64,000 nucleotides of DNA. It comes from Trema orientale. Taxonomy: Eukaryota; Streptophyta; Magnoliopsida; Rosales; Cannabaceae. The stretch lies in NCBI GenBank assembly GCA_002914845.1, contig JXTC01000031.1:869205-933204 (forward strand), written 5' to 3'. The translations under genes were made by a program, and so were the position numbers. Below are positions 48,751 through 60,590 of this stretch, one piece after another (the first letter of the stretch is position 1; every line of letters begins with the position of its first letter). The notes beneath the pieces were generated by a model, which worked only from the letters and a program-made list of their open reading frames with translations, made no database searches and was not told the origin of the DNA.

Positions 48751-49035
48751 CTTATAGAAATATGACCAAATTTTAGGCCCAATTTAAGTAAATATCTATT
48801 TGTCAAATGTTATAGCAAAATATCCGGTATATATATGTTTATATACCAAGTGTAAAATTTTATATACCAAGTATAAAAAATTATATACCTAGTATATTTT
48901 AGTACAGTAACTGAAATTGGTAGATATGTTTATCTACCAAGTGTAAAAATATATATACCTGGACATTTAGCTATAAAATTTAAAAAATAGACATTTGCTT
49001 AATCAAATTTAAATCATCCATCTAAATTTCTCAAG
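48751..49035 (+). repeat. Dispersed ~285-bp repeat, copy 2
   Basis: Second copy of the repeat at 30091-30371, in the same orientation and similar over its full length, including TATAGCAAAATATCCGGTAT. Confidence 0.8.
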
Positions 49036-49159
49036 ACAATAGGAAAGTAATTAGATGTTTTTGGCTCAAGAGGAGTAATTTGATTTGGTGATCGACCCTT
49101 CATAGCATTCTTCTTATTAAAAAATAATAATAAGGATTGATGAAATAAATATAGGCTTT

Positions 49160-49680
49160 TAATTTTTCTGCAAAATATATTTTTATTTTTGTATTTTTCC
49201 AAATTAATACCCTTACTTATAAAATTCTATAAATTAATATACTGACTTTTGAATTTTGTAAATTAATACCTTGACCTTTTTTGTTTATAAATTTGTACCA
49301 TTGTCAAGTTAAAAGGTGCAAATAACCCTTTTTACCTCTCGTTCTAATTTTTTTATTTATTTATTTTTGCATGAAAAGTTAAATATACTAGTTTTATTAG
49401 TGTTTAATAAGTTCTTGTTGAGTAAATGAGGGGTACAACCTTCCTTTTATTATTAAAATCAATTAATTAGGTATCAAGAGTACAAATTTGCAGAAATTTC
49501 AAATGTGAGAGTAGTAATTTGCATAATTCAAAAGTTAGGGTATTAATTTGATTTCAAAAGTTAGGGTATTAATTACAAAAATTAAAAGGTCATGATATTA
49601 ATATACAGAAATTCAAAAACTAGGGTATTTTTTTTGCAAAAAGTTAAAAGTCAAGGTATTTTTATATCATTGTCCCTTAT
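49160..49680. repeat. Foldback-like segment
   Basis: The left part has AATTAATACC/GACTTTTGAATTTTG phrases and the right part their complements (CAAAAGTTAGGGTATTAATT). About 500 bp could fold back. No target duplication could be fixed. Confidence 0.45.
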
Positions 49681-49775
49681 AATAATAACTTAAGCTAGAT
49701 TTTATTTACACCCCAAATGATAAAATTATATAAAAATAACTAAATAAGATATCTTATTGAAATTATATAAAACGA

Positions 49776-50021
49776 TGATACATCCCCTCCGTCACATGGG
49801 GTCCAGTGGGGGCAATTGCCCTCCATGAATTTTATTTTTCTTATAAATAGCATATAATTTTTTTCAAAATTAGTATTTGCCTCGTTTAAATTTATTCTTT
49901 GTCCTCCTTAAATTTATAAAATTTTAAGTATGCTGCTCAAGTTTTGAATTAGATATTCCTACAATTGAAACATACTTGAGTTTTGCCCCTCCGGATTAAA
50001 TTCATGACTCTGCCCCCTGAA
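49776..50021. mobile_element. Partial relative of the 55.6-kb foldback element
   Basis: Begins with GTCCAGTGGGGGCAATTGCC and ends near GAGTTTTGCCCCTCCGGATT and ATGACTCTGCCCCC. This matches the layout of the element at 55581-56271, which has a GGGGGCATATGCCCCC motif near its left end. Boundaries are not resolved. Confidence 0.4.
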
Positions 50022-53000
50022 TCTCTTCCATCAAAAGATTGCCCAAATGTGAGAAAAGTTGACATTTCGTGTTGTACCTCTTCCCCCTAACAAAATTGAA
50101 CTTCTCTCATAAATTTGATAGTCCACAAAAACATTAAAGACAAAGTTATATATATACTTTTTTTAGTATCCATTCATGGTCACAAAAAAATTGTAACCAT
50201 TGAGAAGTCCTCCATATATATATATATATATATATAAAATAATGGGAAACTAAAAAAGCGAAAAAAGGAAGAAGACAAGAGATTGGGAGAGATGAGGATG
50301 CTACACAAATCTGTAGAAAGATGAGTTTTGAGATTCTAATTGAAATTAGTACAAAGGGGTGCATATAACAAAGGGTTTTTTTTGTCAATTTATTTTTTAT
50401 TGTCTAGTTTAGTCATTTACCATATTTTTAGGGGGTGATTATATTTGCACACCAATCTAAACAAAAAGCACCCTGAATATTTTTGAAATAACTAAATAGG
50501 ACACTCTTTACACATAAACAGACACCCCATGAAATTTGAAGCTTTGCCTAATTTCCAATGCCATTGAACCCTTCTATTTTTTCTCTCACAATCTCATTCA
50601 CTCACCTAAGAAAAACCTATCCTCTCGGTTCTCATTAGCTTTCTACGATTGTATTTGTATTTTAATGAGAACTCAATACCCTTATTAGTAGTTTTGTTCC
50701 TCTTTTTGTTATTTCACTTTTTTTTTTGTATGAAAAAAAGGAAAAAAATGACACCATTTTATGCCAGAAGAAGGTGAAAAATACAATTTAATTCAAATTG
50801 GAGACTTATTAAGAGAAAATAGAAAGCTAAAAACTATAAGTTTGATTGGATACATTTTTGTTTTGTATTTTTTGTTTTTAAAAATGAAAATAATTGTTGG
50901 ATCTTCTCAAGAATTTACATGAAAAGATCTTCCCTTTTTATTTCATTTAAAAAAACAAAAGGCACAAATGCCACAAAATAAAAGTGTATCTAATCAAACC
51001 CTATGTTCTTATATTCAACAAAATTGAGCAATTCCCTTGTGATAAGAAATTATTAAGTATTTTTTTTCTTAAAAAATATTTAAGAAAATATTTCATAAAT
51101 GCCTCGTTTGATTCACTAATTCCATGCCGTTCAAATGTTATACCTATTCCATTAGTATTTGTTTCAATAAATCTAGTTTTTTCATTGAAATGATTCATTG
51201 GAGTGTGTTTTTCAACAATTCAATTTTTTTATTCAAATAGTTCATCAGTCACATCAAACATTAGAATAGTTTTTTTTTTAAAAAAAAAAAAATTAGAATG
51301 AGAATAGTGCTCCTCCTTATTTTCGAGTGGTTCATTCTAATGTCTCTCTTTCTAATTACAACTTATTCCACTTTATTTCACTTCAAATATCTCTGATTCC
51401 AATTATAACTCATTCCACAATTTCTATTTAAATATACTCATTCAAATCAAATACGTGAACCAAACAGAATATTTTTTAGAAACTGATGTGAGAAAGAAAA
51501 TGGGTGATATATGGGGTCATATCTACTTTTCTTCTTCTTTTAAAAATAATAATAAAAAATTTCCTATTTGGTTTTTCTGGTTTCTGCTTATAAAAGGGAT
51601 GCACTAATGCCACCATGGGTTTGATTATAATCCTTTTAACTGCCCAAGGGGTGCTCAATGCGATGTAGGGTGGCACCGTGGTAGTTTAACCCTCTAATTT
51701 AACTGCCTACGTGGCGCACAACCGAAATTACGAAAATGTCTATAAATAGAAATGTGTCAGTTATAGATTGGATAGTGCAGACAACAATGTGATTCATCAG
51801 TTATCAGAGGACCTCGGGATTTGAACTCATTGTTTGGCCATATCTGAAGACATAACTTGAAAGTACAAGGATTGCCCCTATATCATTAATTCAACCATTT
51901 TCCTTTCGCATTATAAGTTAGTTATTGATAATTTTTTATAGTTTCTTTCTTTATAAATAGGTTTGTATACATTATTTCAAGTAATTAATGTTCTAATGGA
52001 CTCTTTTTGTACTATATTATACTAGTGTGGACGCATGATTAGTGTGTACTTCGTCGTCTCCTTTACCATTAATATTTTAATTGGATCTATATGTGTGCAG
52101 CAACTAACTATGAGATTAATCTTCTTTATCAAAACAGATGAGATTAATCTTCTTTAGTGTGAATAATTTCCATTAGAAAGTCATTATAAGCTAGTGAAAG
52201 CATTTCAGAAATTCTATCAAACAGCTAAAGGGTACAGAAACAAATAGTTATGATAACTATACAAGACCCATATTTTCTATATACATCAAAAAAACTTAGA
52301 GGCTACTAAAGTAATGTCCAGTAAGATCCTCTTAGGGAAAATAACCTCCCCATTTTGTTTCCACCAGCCCAAAGGGTAAAGTGCAGTTAGAAGCAAATAT
52401 ACATCATATAATTTTTATACAATATTAAGGTGTAGCATTACCTACTACACTACAACTAAGAGTCTAAAATCAACAAGGAAATCATATTTTAACGGACTAA
52501 GAATAATTAAACTAAAGTAAAGAATACTAATTAAGAACTTTATATAATTAGTCCTGACTTCTAGAATTATAAAATTCTTAAAAACTTTGTGACAGAATTC
52601 ACCTTTCTCTGACCTCATTCATCGGAAGCCACTCCAAGAAGTGTCCATTTTTGAAACCTTAGTCAGTAACATCAAGTTAAATGTTGGCAGAGAAAATTCG
52701 TGTTAGAGTACCGAAAGAAAAATTATAAGAGAATGAAAACCACATCTTTACCTGACCCTATATGAGGTTTGATATTTCAAACACGAAATTTAGTTTCTTT
52801 AATGGGAGATACTATATAGTATACTCACAAGCACAAAAGATTAAAACACATACAGGGGAAAAAAAAGAAGAAGAGAAATTAAACCAAATGGTCAAATGTA
52901 AAAAAAAAAAAAAAAAAAAAAAAACTACAATCGATACAAAAAGTACATAGTTTCCTATCAATAAGTCCAACTGCATTGCCAAAATAACTAATGGCAAATA

Positions 53001-53040
53001 AATATTGCTAGCATACTCAAACGTAGCACGCACCATCGAG
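50022..53040. other. Gene-free AT-rich interval
   Basis: No gene is recognised. At 51098-51465 the ends GCCTCGTTTGATTCACTAAT and, complemented, TTCTGTTTGGTTCACGTAT suggest another MITE, but no target duplication is clear. AT dinucleotides lie at about 50213-50235 and an A run at about 52901-52923. Confidence 0.4.
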
Positions 53041-53280
53041 TTATTCATCAGTTTTTGCAAGCAAGGGAGATACAAATTTCTAGGCCATAGGATTCAACTC
53101 GGACAGTAGTTCCGCCAAATCCCTCTTATCATGCCCAGAGCTTTTATCCCCATCTCCTCTATATTTTAATCCATTAGCTTTATGATCAGTATCAAACCCA
53201 CCAAACAACATTCGCATTTCGCTATCTCCTGGTCATTGACCCAATTGACCTTCAAACTCATTTTGCATATGACCATTTTC
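53041..53280 (-). pseudogene. Fragment of a CID-type PABP-interacting protein gene
   Basis: One minus-strand frame of 80 codons reads like the N-terminal part of plant CTC-interacting-domain proteins (CID8-CID13), which bind poly(A)-binding protein through a PAM2 motif. Visible pieces: MRMLFGGFDTDHKANGLK, KSSGHDKRDLAELLSELNPM and FVSPLLA. The PAM2 consensus is about LNPMAxEFVPPS. In this copy a stop replaces the residue after LNPMA, and another stop lies upstream after QLGQ. The RRM domains expected downstream are not found. It is therefore a broken gene fragment, left by retroposition, duplication or transposon capture. The identification rests on remembered motif similarity. Confidence 0.68.
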
Positions 53281-55571
53281 AGTCTTCTAATTTCTTGTCG
53301 GGACTGAGAATGCAATTCCTGTTTTTGATGCTCTCTCCTTGTTCTAAAACTTTTCTAAATTAGTTAAGGTGAGGAAATAAATAACAACTACATGACAAAT
53401 TAAGCCATTATTTTCTAATTCTAAAATAGAATAACAAACTTTAATGCCAAAAACAACTGGAATTCCATAATTAATTTCAAATTTCAAAGGATAGCCAAAT
53501 ATTTAAACAGACTGATTCAATGATAAAACATAATTTGCATCATTCATCCACAAACTTCTTTTTCACGAGTCTCCTCAACTTTCGTAGATTTCTAAACCAA
53601 ATTCCTGAGATTAGACCTAAAGAATCAAATTGGAAGCAGAAACGGAAGAGCAAACAGGGCAGATGTTTTGAAGAAAACAGAGAATGCATAGACATAAAAC
53701 AGTGAAGGACGAAACCTATGAGTTAAAAACACACACACCATACGAGAAAAAAAAAAAATTTATTTGGTCATCATTGATTATCATATGATAATTAAAACAA
53801 GAAAGCAAAAGAGAAGAAAATATGGATTTATGCAATAACGAATATAAATGAGAGCACAAAATTATCTACAATGAAATATTATATACTTTGCAAATACCTT
53901 CCAAGCTTTCCTACAAAAGAACGTGTGTTTAAACTGCCTTAACATGATGCAAAGAGGTAATTGTAAAACAAAAGCAGATGTTAATGTTATAACAAGATCA
54001 ATGAGATAATTTATGTGAGCTAACAAAGAAAAATAAAAGTTCTTTTTTTTTCCTTAATTTAATTAGGATATATTCATATGCTAGAAGATTAAGGTAGTTG
54101 ATGTACTTTTTGTTTAGACTCTATTTTATCCCTAGTCATTTGAAGCTCTAAATTTGCATTTGGATAAAATTGCATTTAAAAGCTTCCAAATTTTTCTCAA
54201 ATTCCAAACATGCAAAGACTGAGATTGAGAAGCAGATGATAAGTCAGAGAACATAGGATAGTGAGAAAAATAAAATAAAAGAAAAAAGTTAGAAACTCCA
54301 GTCAGGAAACAAAACATACATTTTAATCCATGTAAAATTAATAAGCAATATCGAAATCAACCAAAAACTCTATAAAAGTATAAATTCCATCTTAATGCAT
54401 TATGTGTTTTTGTTAAAGAGTAAACTATATAACGATTATGTACACTTTCTCTTCGCTGATTCTTGGCAAAATTATCACATATTAAGGGTATGAAATCATA
54501 CATATTCATCTTTAAGGGTACAAAAGCATAGTAATAATAAGAAACGTAACATTTGAAGCTTACTTCTAAAGAGGAGATAATAATCAGACTTATAAATCAA
54601 ATTAATCAATTAATCTTAAGCTTTTAGAAAACTTCGAAAAACAATATATTTTTTAACATGTAATTTCATGGTAGGTGGGTAAAAAAATTCGTTGAACCTA
54701 GGGAGATGAAAACAAACCCAAAAAATAAAGTTGCATTATTAAATACTAATAGAAGTCGCAACGGTTAGCAACATCAACTTTTCTTCTTTCTTCCTTTCCG
54801 ATTTCATATTGTTACTCCTGCAGTCACTATAAGAAATGAATTAGAGGAAAATAGAACACCAAGGAAAACAGAGAGAAAACGAGCAATCTCTAAACTATCT
54901 GAAGTTCATACCCCTTTTGGAATAAGGAAAAGAAACATATAAACAAAAGAGGAAAATACAAAATAAAATCCAAATTCTTGTACAAATAATAGTTGAAATT
55001 GATTATGCTTTGACAAGAGAAAATTTGTGTGTTTCTTGTAATGGGAAAAGCTGATGGTTCTTCTTATTGTGCAAGGGAGACAGCTGTTTGATGAAAAAAG
55101 TTAAATAAAGAGTAAAGAGACATGAGAATGATGAATTATATCTTTGGGGAGAGGAAAGAAATAAGAGTAGTGTAAGGAAGATGCAAAGGGAAAGAACAAA
55201 AGGTAAAAGAGAGAGATCGAAAGAGTGGGACTGACTGGAGAGACGAAAAATCACATGTCAGTAATGCTAGAAACACGTGTTATTCAAACAGAGAAGAGCT
55301 AGACTATTATCAACCACTCGATCAAAGATGAATAAATGGCCAGGATGAATTGTGGTTGAAGCAAGTAAGAAAAACTGAACTACTCATCCGCTCTTCTTAT
55401 ATTAGTATAGATATAGATTATACGATCATTTCTCCTTTCATTTTTGTGGTTGAGTTTCCAAGAGTGGAATTTACTATGGAAGGGAAATTTGGGAAAGTAC
55501 TGAGAATGATTTACCAATGAAAATAGGGAGATAATGTTCCTTCTTTTTATTTTACTTTAGGAACATAATAA
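53281..55571. other. Gene-free interval
   Basis: No further exon of the CID-like fragment or any other gene is recognised. The sequence TTATATTAGTATAGATATAGAT at about 55399 has the look of a transposon edge in many dicots, but no matching partner was found. Confidence 0.4.
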
Positions 55572-55580
55572 TAGGTGTTA

Positions 55581-56271
55581 GGGGCAGACCCACACTTAGG
55601 CAAGGGGGCATATGCCCCCTGGATTTTTCAAATTTGTTTTCTATGTATATATATACACATATTACATATATTTATTTAAGGGCATATATTTTATATTAAA
55701 ACCCATTTTTCTATAAATTATTTTACTTCATTCAAAAATTTAATTTTAGTTATTTATATTTTTAATAACTAATGTATATATAATTTTGGGAATAAAAATT
55801 CCATTTAAATGATATATAAATTAATTCGTGATATTTTTGTAAATTATTTTATTTGTATATTTCAATCAAAATTAAATTATATTTATCTTTCTAATCCTTA
55901 ATAAATACCATATATCTATTTTTATATTTTTTCCTTTTATTCTCTTTATCATTTTCACTTCTCTATATTTTTCTCTTCCCTATTTTCTATTAAAACTTGT
56001 TTTTTTTTTTTCTAAGAATTTATTATCAACAACTAGCAATCTCATTACATAGTATTATATCACATTATATTTAATTGAAAAAAAAATAAATATTTGAGTA
56101 ATTGACAGCAAAAGTCTCCAAATTTAGTATTTTTGGCATTTAGGTCCCAAATTTTTATTTTTCGACATATAAATCCTCAATCTCCCATTTAAGTTGTATT
56201 TTTTGTGTTTTAATTTTGTACAAAATTTTATGTTATGCCCCACTGAAAAACAATCTTGGATCCGCCATTGG
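55581..56271. mobile_element. Foldback element with 9-bp imperfect target duplication
   Basis: The left end GGGGCAGACCCACACTTAGG and the right complement (GGCGGATCCAAGATTG, then CAGTGGGGCATAAC) are imperfect inverted repeats. The flanks TAGGTGTTA (55572-55580) and TAGGTGTCC (56272-56280) agree in seven of nine bases. A palindrome GGGGGCATATGCCCCC lies near the left end. It is non-coding, possibly MULE-like. Confidence 0.65.
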
Positions 56272-56280
56272 TAGGTGTCC

Positions 56281-57165
56281 ACACTCGATTATTAGTATCT
56301 TTTTTTTAATATCAACTTTGAATCTTTAGTTTTATGTCTAAATATATTACTTAATATCTCCTAAATCAAAAGCCAATAAAGTGGATATTTTTGCAAAGCA
56401 CCATTTTTTTCACCATGTTTATGAGCTTGTTTGCCATTATATGAAATATAAAGGGCCAATTTAGTATTTGCATTATGCTGCAGCTATGCTAAGTCATGAT
56501 ATAATTGTGGTGCGATTTAAAGCAGCGTGACAAAAAAAGTTTAGGCATTGGCAAGTTAAATTTGCAAAATTACTCTAATGTTTAAAAGTAACATTTATAT
56601 ATTTAGTAAGCTATAAATTATGTGTATGTATAATGACCTTTTAAGAAAATTTTATGTTTTGATAGTATAATCAGCTTGAAAAAGTACATTTTTAGCATAC
56701 TTATCAAAATACAAAGTTGATTTTAAAATTGAGAAAATTTGATTTTCTATGGTAAAATTTCAAAAAAAAAAATTGAAAACTTTCTGATTTTAATTTTTTT
56801 TAAAGAATCCTGTATTTATTTAGAAAAATATCACATTTGAAAACCACTTTTTACTAAATGATGAGGTATTTGAGGTCCTTGATCAAGTTATCTAAAGTAA
56901 CCAGACTAGTTACTTCAAGTAACTCGATTAGTTACCCTAAGTAATTACCTCGACAATCTTTGAAAAGTTACAATTTTGAAGGAAAAGGTTATATTATTTC
57001 TTAATATTTTTTAAAAGTGGTATCTTTCTAAATAAACTTTTAAGAAATAATATTTTTAAAATAAATTTAAGATTAAAAAAAATAATCCAATCCGAGATTC
57101 TTTAATTTTTTGAACTTTAGGCCTCGATGTTGTAAATAGCCCACCTAAAAGCATAATTTACTAAT
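56281..57165. other. Gene-free AT-rich interval
   Basis: No gene is seen. Near 56880-56960 the motif GTTACTTCAAGTAACTCGAT and similar copies (AAGTAACCAGACTAGTTACTT) form small hairpins. Confidence 0.4.
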
Positions 57166-57442
57166 GGGCTATTCGGTATAGGGTAATCCTTAGGTGGAAA
57201 TGAGTATCCCAGTACATCCCTATATTTGGTATTATTTTAATACCTAGTAAAGTAATTTCTTAAGGAATCACATTCTCTTACTAAGGGGTCATCCTAAAGT
57301 CACCAAATCATGTAGATTTTATATCACCCTCCATCTAAAACCCACCCTAAAAAAAACAAAAACTGAAAAAACACGATCTTACACTAGTTATTTCTCCTTC
57401 AGTCGCATCCTCTCATCTCGCCATCTCAGCTGATCACTACTA

Positions 57443-59279
57443 TGTTGGATAATTAACCTAACACTTAAGAAAAATCATGCATACATACAAACTATAGAAA
57501 ACACATGATTATATCATGAACGCAGTGGAAAAATTAGCGGATTTAGGTTTTAAAATTTTTACATAAAAATAGTTTTCATAACCATAGAACATGCATATAT
57601 CATATACAGGATCATGTATAACATAAATCAAATTTAGATGCATAAACCCTAGAGATGAGATTAGGGTTTACATTTTGTAGCGTACTCCTCTTTGATCTCC
57701 TTGTTGATGGTGATCAATTCTCCAACCCTAGATCTTCTTGTCTATGCTTTTGCTCTTGGTTGATGTGGTGAGTGGGCACTAAGTTGAATCCGTCGTTAGA
57801 AAATAATCAAGAACACCTTCTTGATCCTTTGGAATACAGTTATTTGAGATGAATATGTGAAATTTCTAAAAACCTATTTTCTTCTATCTGGGATGAGTAT
57901 GGCCGAATTGCACAGTGACTTTAGCTCACTGTGCTCGGCCGAATTTCACTGCCTCTTTCTCTCTCTGTGGCGTGTTGCACTAGGCTAGGGTTGTACAGTT
58001 TTTCTCTCTCATGTATCTTATATATATGAGCCCAAAAACTGCTAACCCTAGTCTAAATAGGATTGGGCTTGTTCTCCAATTTGGGCTTTGGGTGTATTTT
58101 TATAAATATGTCTAACTCATAAAACTTATTTACAAAATACCAACTTCTATGTAGAATCATTATTTTACACAGTTTCATGAAACTAATTTCATAAATACCA
58201 CCAACCAATTAATGAGCTTTGTTTGAGTTAGACAAGGGACCTAATGAATCCAAATAATCTAAGCTCCAATAGTATGATAAATACATAATAACTCTTATTA
58301 TGATATTTATACAAATACTATTAGTAAATGAGATACTCCACTAAAGGCCCAATACTGCACTCTTAGATTAAATATCATGTCTTTTATAGAGATTTAATCA
58401 ATTAGTCTTGATTAATTGATCTATCTAGTATATTCTATACCACATATAGAATCCCTATACTTTGCCGCAGTTGGAGAGGTGATATTACCGTAATATCCCT
58501 CCAACACATATTTACCTTTAAGTTACCATCTTTCTATCAAAAAATAATGTTGTCGATAATTTTGTTCTCAATGGCTATTTAGACAAAATCATCAACCAAT
58601 TCACAAAGTGAATGCGATCTTAGATTTAATTATTCCATGAATCTTGAAAGAACCTAAAGTGGCATTAATGTATAGTGTCCTTAAACTATTTGGTATTCCC
58701 ATCAATTCATAAGCCATAACCTCCAATATGTCAGACTTTGCCTCTAATTTCACTGGGGCTAGTCTTTTAACAAATCAAAATACTATAACCTATGAAAGCA
58801 ATTCCAATCAAATATCAAGGATTAAGATCTACATGCTAAGAGCTAGTTTGTGGTAAATAAGAATTGAGTTACGGCACTCCAATTCTTTATATTACTTGGT
58901 CCTGTTCAATAGACATAACTTATTTATGTTGTACCAGTGTTTCTATCAGAAGTCAGACACTTCAATGATTTGAGATACATTATTCCCATTGAGATAGATA
59001 AACACTACAATCTTTAGTAAATAAAGTATTCCAACCTTATTTACAGATTGTAAACTAATTCATTTAGACTTAGATAAAGAAACATGTCTCCCCATAATTA
59101 ACACTTAATCATGTTTGTTTCTTTATATACAAGCAAAGTCATGGAATCTTTTTCAGATAAATAAACTATTCAACAGAGACAGTTTAATCTAGCAAATATC
59201 ATAATTACATATAAGAGAAAGTTGTTTACACTAAAAGGATAAAATTAGAAATCTGCTTTTTAGGGCAAATATCCCAAAG
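57443..59279. mobile_element. Solo LTR, about 1.84 kb
   Basis: Begins TGTTGGATAATT and ends in TATCCCAAAG, whose complement gives a similar tip (TTTGGGATATTTGCCCTAA). Flanking 5-mers TACTA (57438-57442) and TACCA (59280-59284) differ at one base. The first ~650 bp are repeated at 63394-64000. No gag or pol sequence lies on either side, so this looks like a solo LTR, Copia type by its end sequence. An internal CCCTCCAACA at about 58497-58506 could instead be an end, which would make the element shorter. Confidence 0.7.
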
Positions 59280-60239
59280 TACCATTCATCATCGCTGGCC
59301 ATTCTTTGTTGTCGGCCGTTCGTCATCATTGACTCTCTTCCGATCCATAGTCCAGTCCTCTTGCTACCCTTTGGTCGATTACCTGGCTGTTCGCCGTCAT
59401 TTTCCTCGTCGGACTTTTCTCCATTTTCTTCCAGGTCCCCTCTCTCTCTCATTTTCATTAAGTGTGCGATGTATTTGATTATGTTATAGGATTTTATTTT
59501 ATTTTTTTAGGTGGTGATTAAAAGGTTCAGATCTATAGCCATGGTTAAATAGGAGTTGATTTTATTTGGGTTTTTTTTCTTCAAAAAAAAAAAAGAAATT
59601 GTTTTTTTGATTTTTTTCTCTTTTTTTTCCTGGGATTTGGCAAAAAAAAATAGTTAATTTGGAATAACGTATGATTTTCTTTCATAAAAGATTTTATGAT
59701 AGTTTTAATTACCTACTTTTAATACTATAAGTAGCATATATACAGTGCATACATATAAGTAACAACATAATTGTTTTATTGCCTTAATTATGACAACCGT
59801 TTACAGTGATTAATTTATTCATTTCTCTGCATTCTGAAGCTTGGGATTTGGGGATTATGGTTATGCTTTGTGTCATTTTAAATATACAACAAATAAATTA
59901 TGGAAACAATAATTTTTTTTATGTTCATCTTTTTGGGGAAACAATTATTTTTTGAGTTCAATTTCCTTAATCTTTAGGGAACTCGGTTAATGATTTTTTT
60001 AATTTAGAGGAGTCTTACTCTCCTATAGAAACTAATATGAAATTACTGATTTTATTTCTAGTGCTATTAATATATAATTAAAGTAATTCCTAAAAAAGAA
60101 AGAGAAAGATATATAGGATTTAAAGGCTATGATCCCAATAAAGACAGGATGAATTGTCTGTAATTTTGGCCTCGTTCTCCACACCTCCAGCCAGATAAAT
60201 TGAGACCGACCCGGGTTTTCATAAGCATTGAAGGGTCCT

Positions 60240-60365
60240 AGAGTGCCTGTCAAGGACGCTAGCGCATACCCGGGGTTTACTCTTTATGGTTTCAGGCATC
60301 ACTTTGCTTAACACATCGAGTTCGAAATGGGATAGAGATAATAAGCTCTGTGAGCTACTGGCTCT
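60240..60365 (-). ncRNA. 5S rRNA-like sequence, unit 1
   Basis: Read on the minus strand, about 126 nt. The centre reads ATCCCATTTCGAACTCGATG followed by TGTTAAGC, against the general 5S pattern ATCCCATYCCGAACTCGG-AGTTAAGC. The extra base in this loop recalls plant mitochondrial 5S rRNA. Upstream CCAGTAGCTCACAGAG and downstream GAGTAAACCCCGGG fall where helix I/II and helix V/IV sequence is expected, and the termini AGAGCC and GGCACTCT could pair. Whether it is transcribed is unknown. It could also be a diverged 5S-derived repeat, for example Cassandra-like or SINE-like. Confidence 0.5.
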
Positions 60366-60448
60366 ACTATCTCTTACATCGAGTTCTCCACACCTTCAGC
60401 CAGATAAATTGAGACCGACCCGGGTTTTCATAAGCGTTGAAGGCTCCT

Positions 60449-60574
60449 GGAGTGCCTGTCAAGGACGCTAGTGCATACCCGGGGTTTACTCTTTATGGTT
60501 TCAGGCATCACTTTGCCTAACACATCGAGTTCGAAGTGGGATAGAGATAATAAGCTCTGTGAGCTACTGGCTCT
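60449..60574 (-). ncRNA. 5S rRNA-like sequence, unit 2
   Basis: The second copy of the 5S-like core, in the same orientation and differing from unit 1 at only a few positions; for example the core reads ATCCCACTTCGAACTCGATG. The two copies keep the same length and the same conserved core. Confidence 0.48.
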
Positions 60575-60590
60575 ACTATCTCTTACATCC

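Larger units (their letters stand above)
60174..60590. repeat. Two tandem 209-bp repeats with 5S-like core
   Basis: Units 60174-60382 and 60383-60590 are head to tail with no spacer and nearly identical. Both start GTTCTCCACACC, share GAGACCGACCCGGGTTTTCA and GAGTGCCTGTCAAGGACGCT, and end CTACTATCTCTTACATC. They are much more GC-rich than the region around them. The minus strand of each contains a 5S-rRNA-like core, annotated separately. Confidence 0.93.

Noticed and set aside
55399..55425. Helitron end near TTATATTAGTATAGATATAG
   Set aside because: No CTRR terminus with upstream hairpin and no matching TC start could be found, so Helitron capture of the CID fragment is not supported.
59231..59458. 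Minus-strand 75-codon frame rich in Glu and Arg
   Set aside because: Lies in the GC-richer leader of the Harbinger element and matches nothing; the complement reads like a transposon leader.
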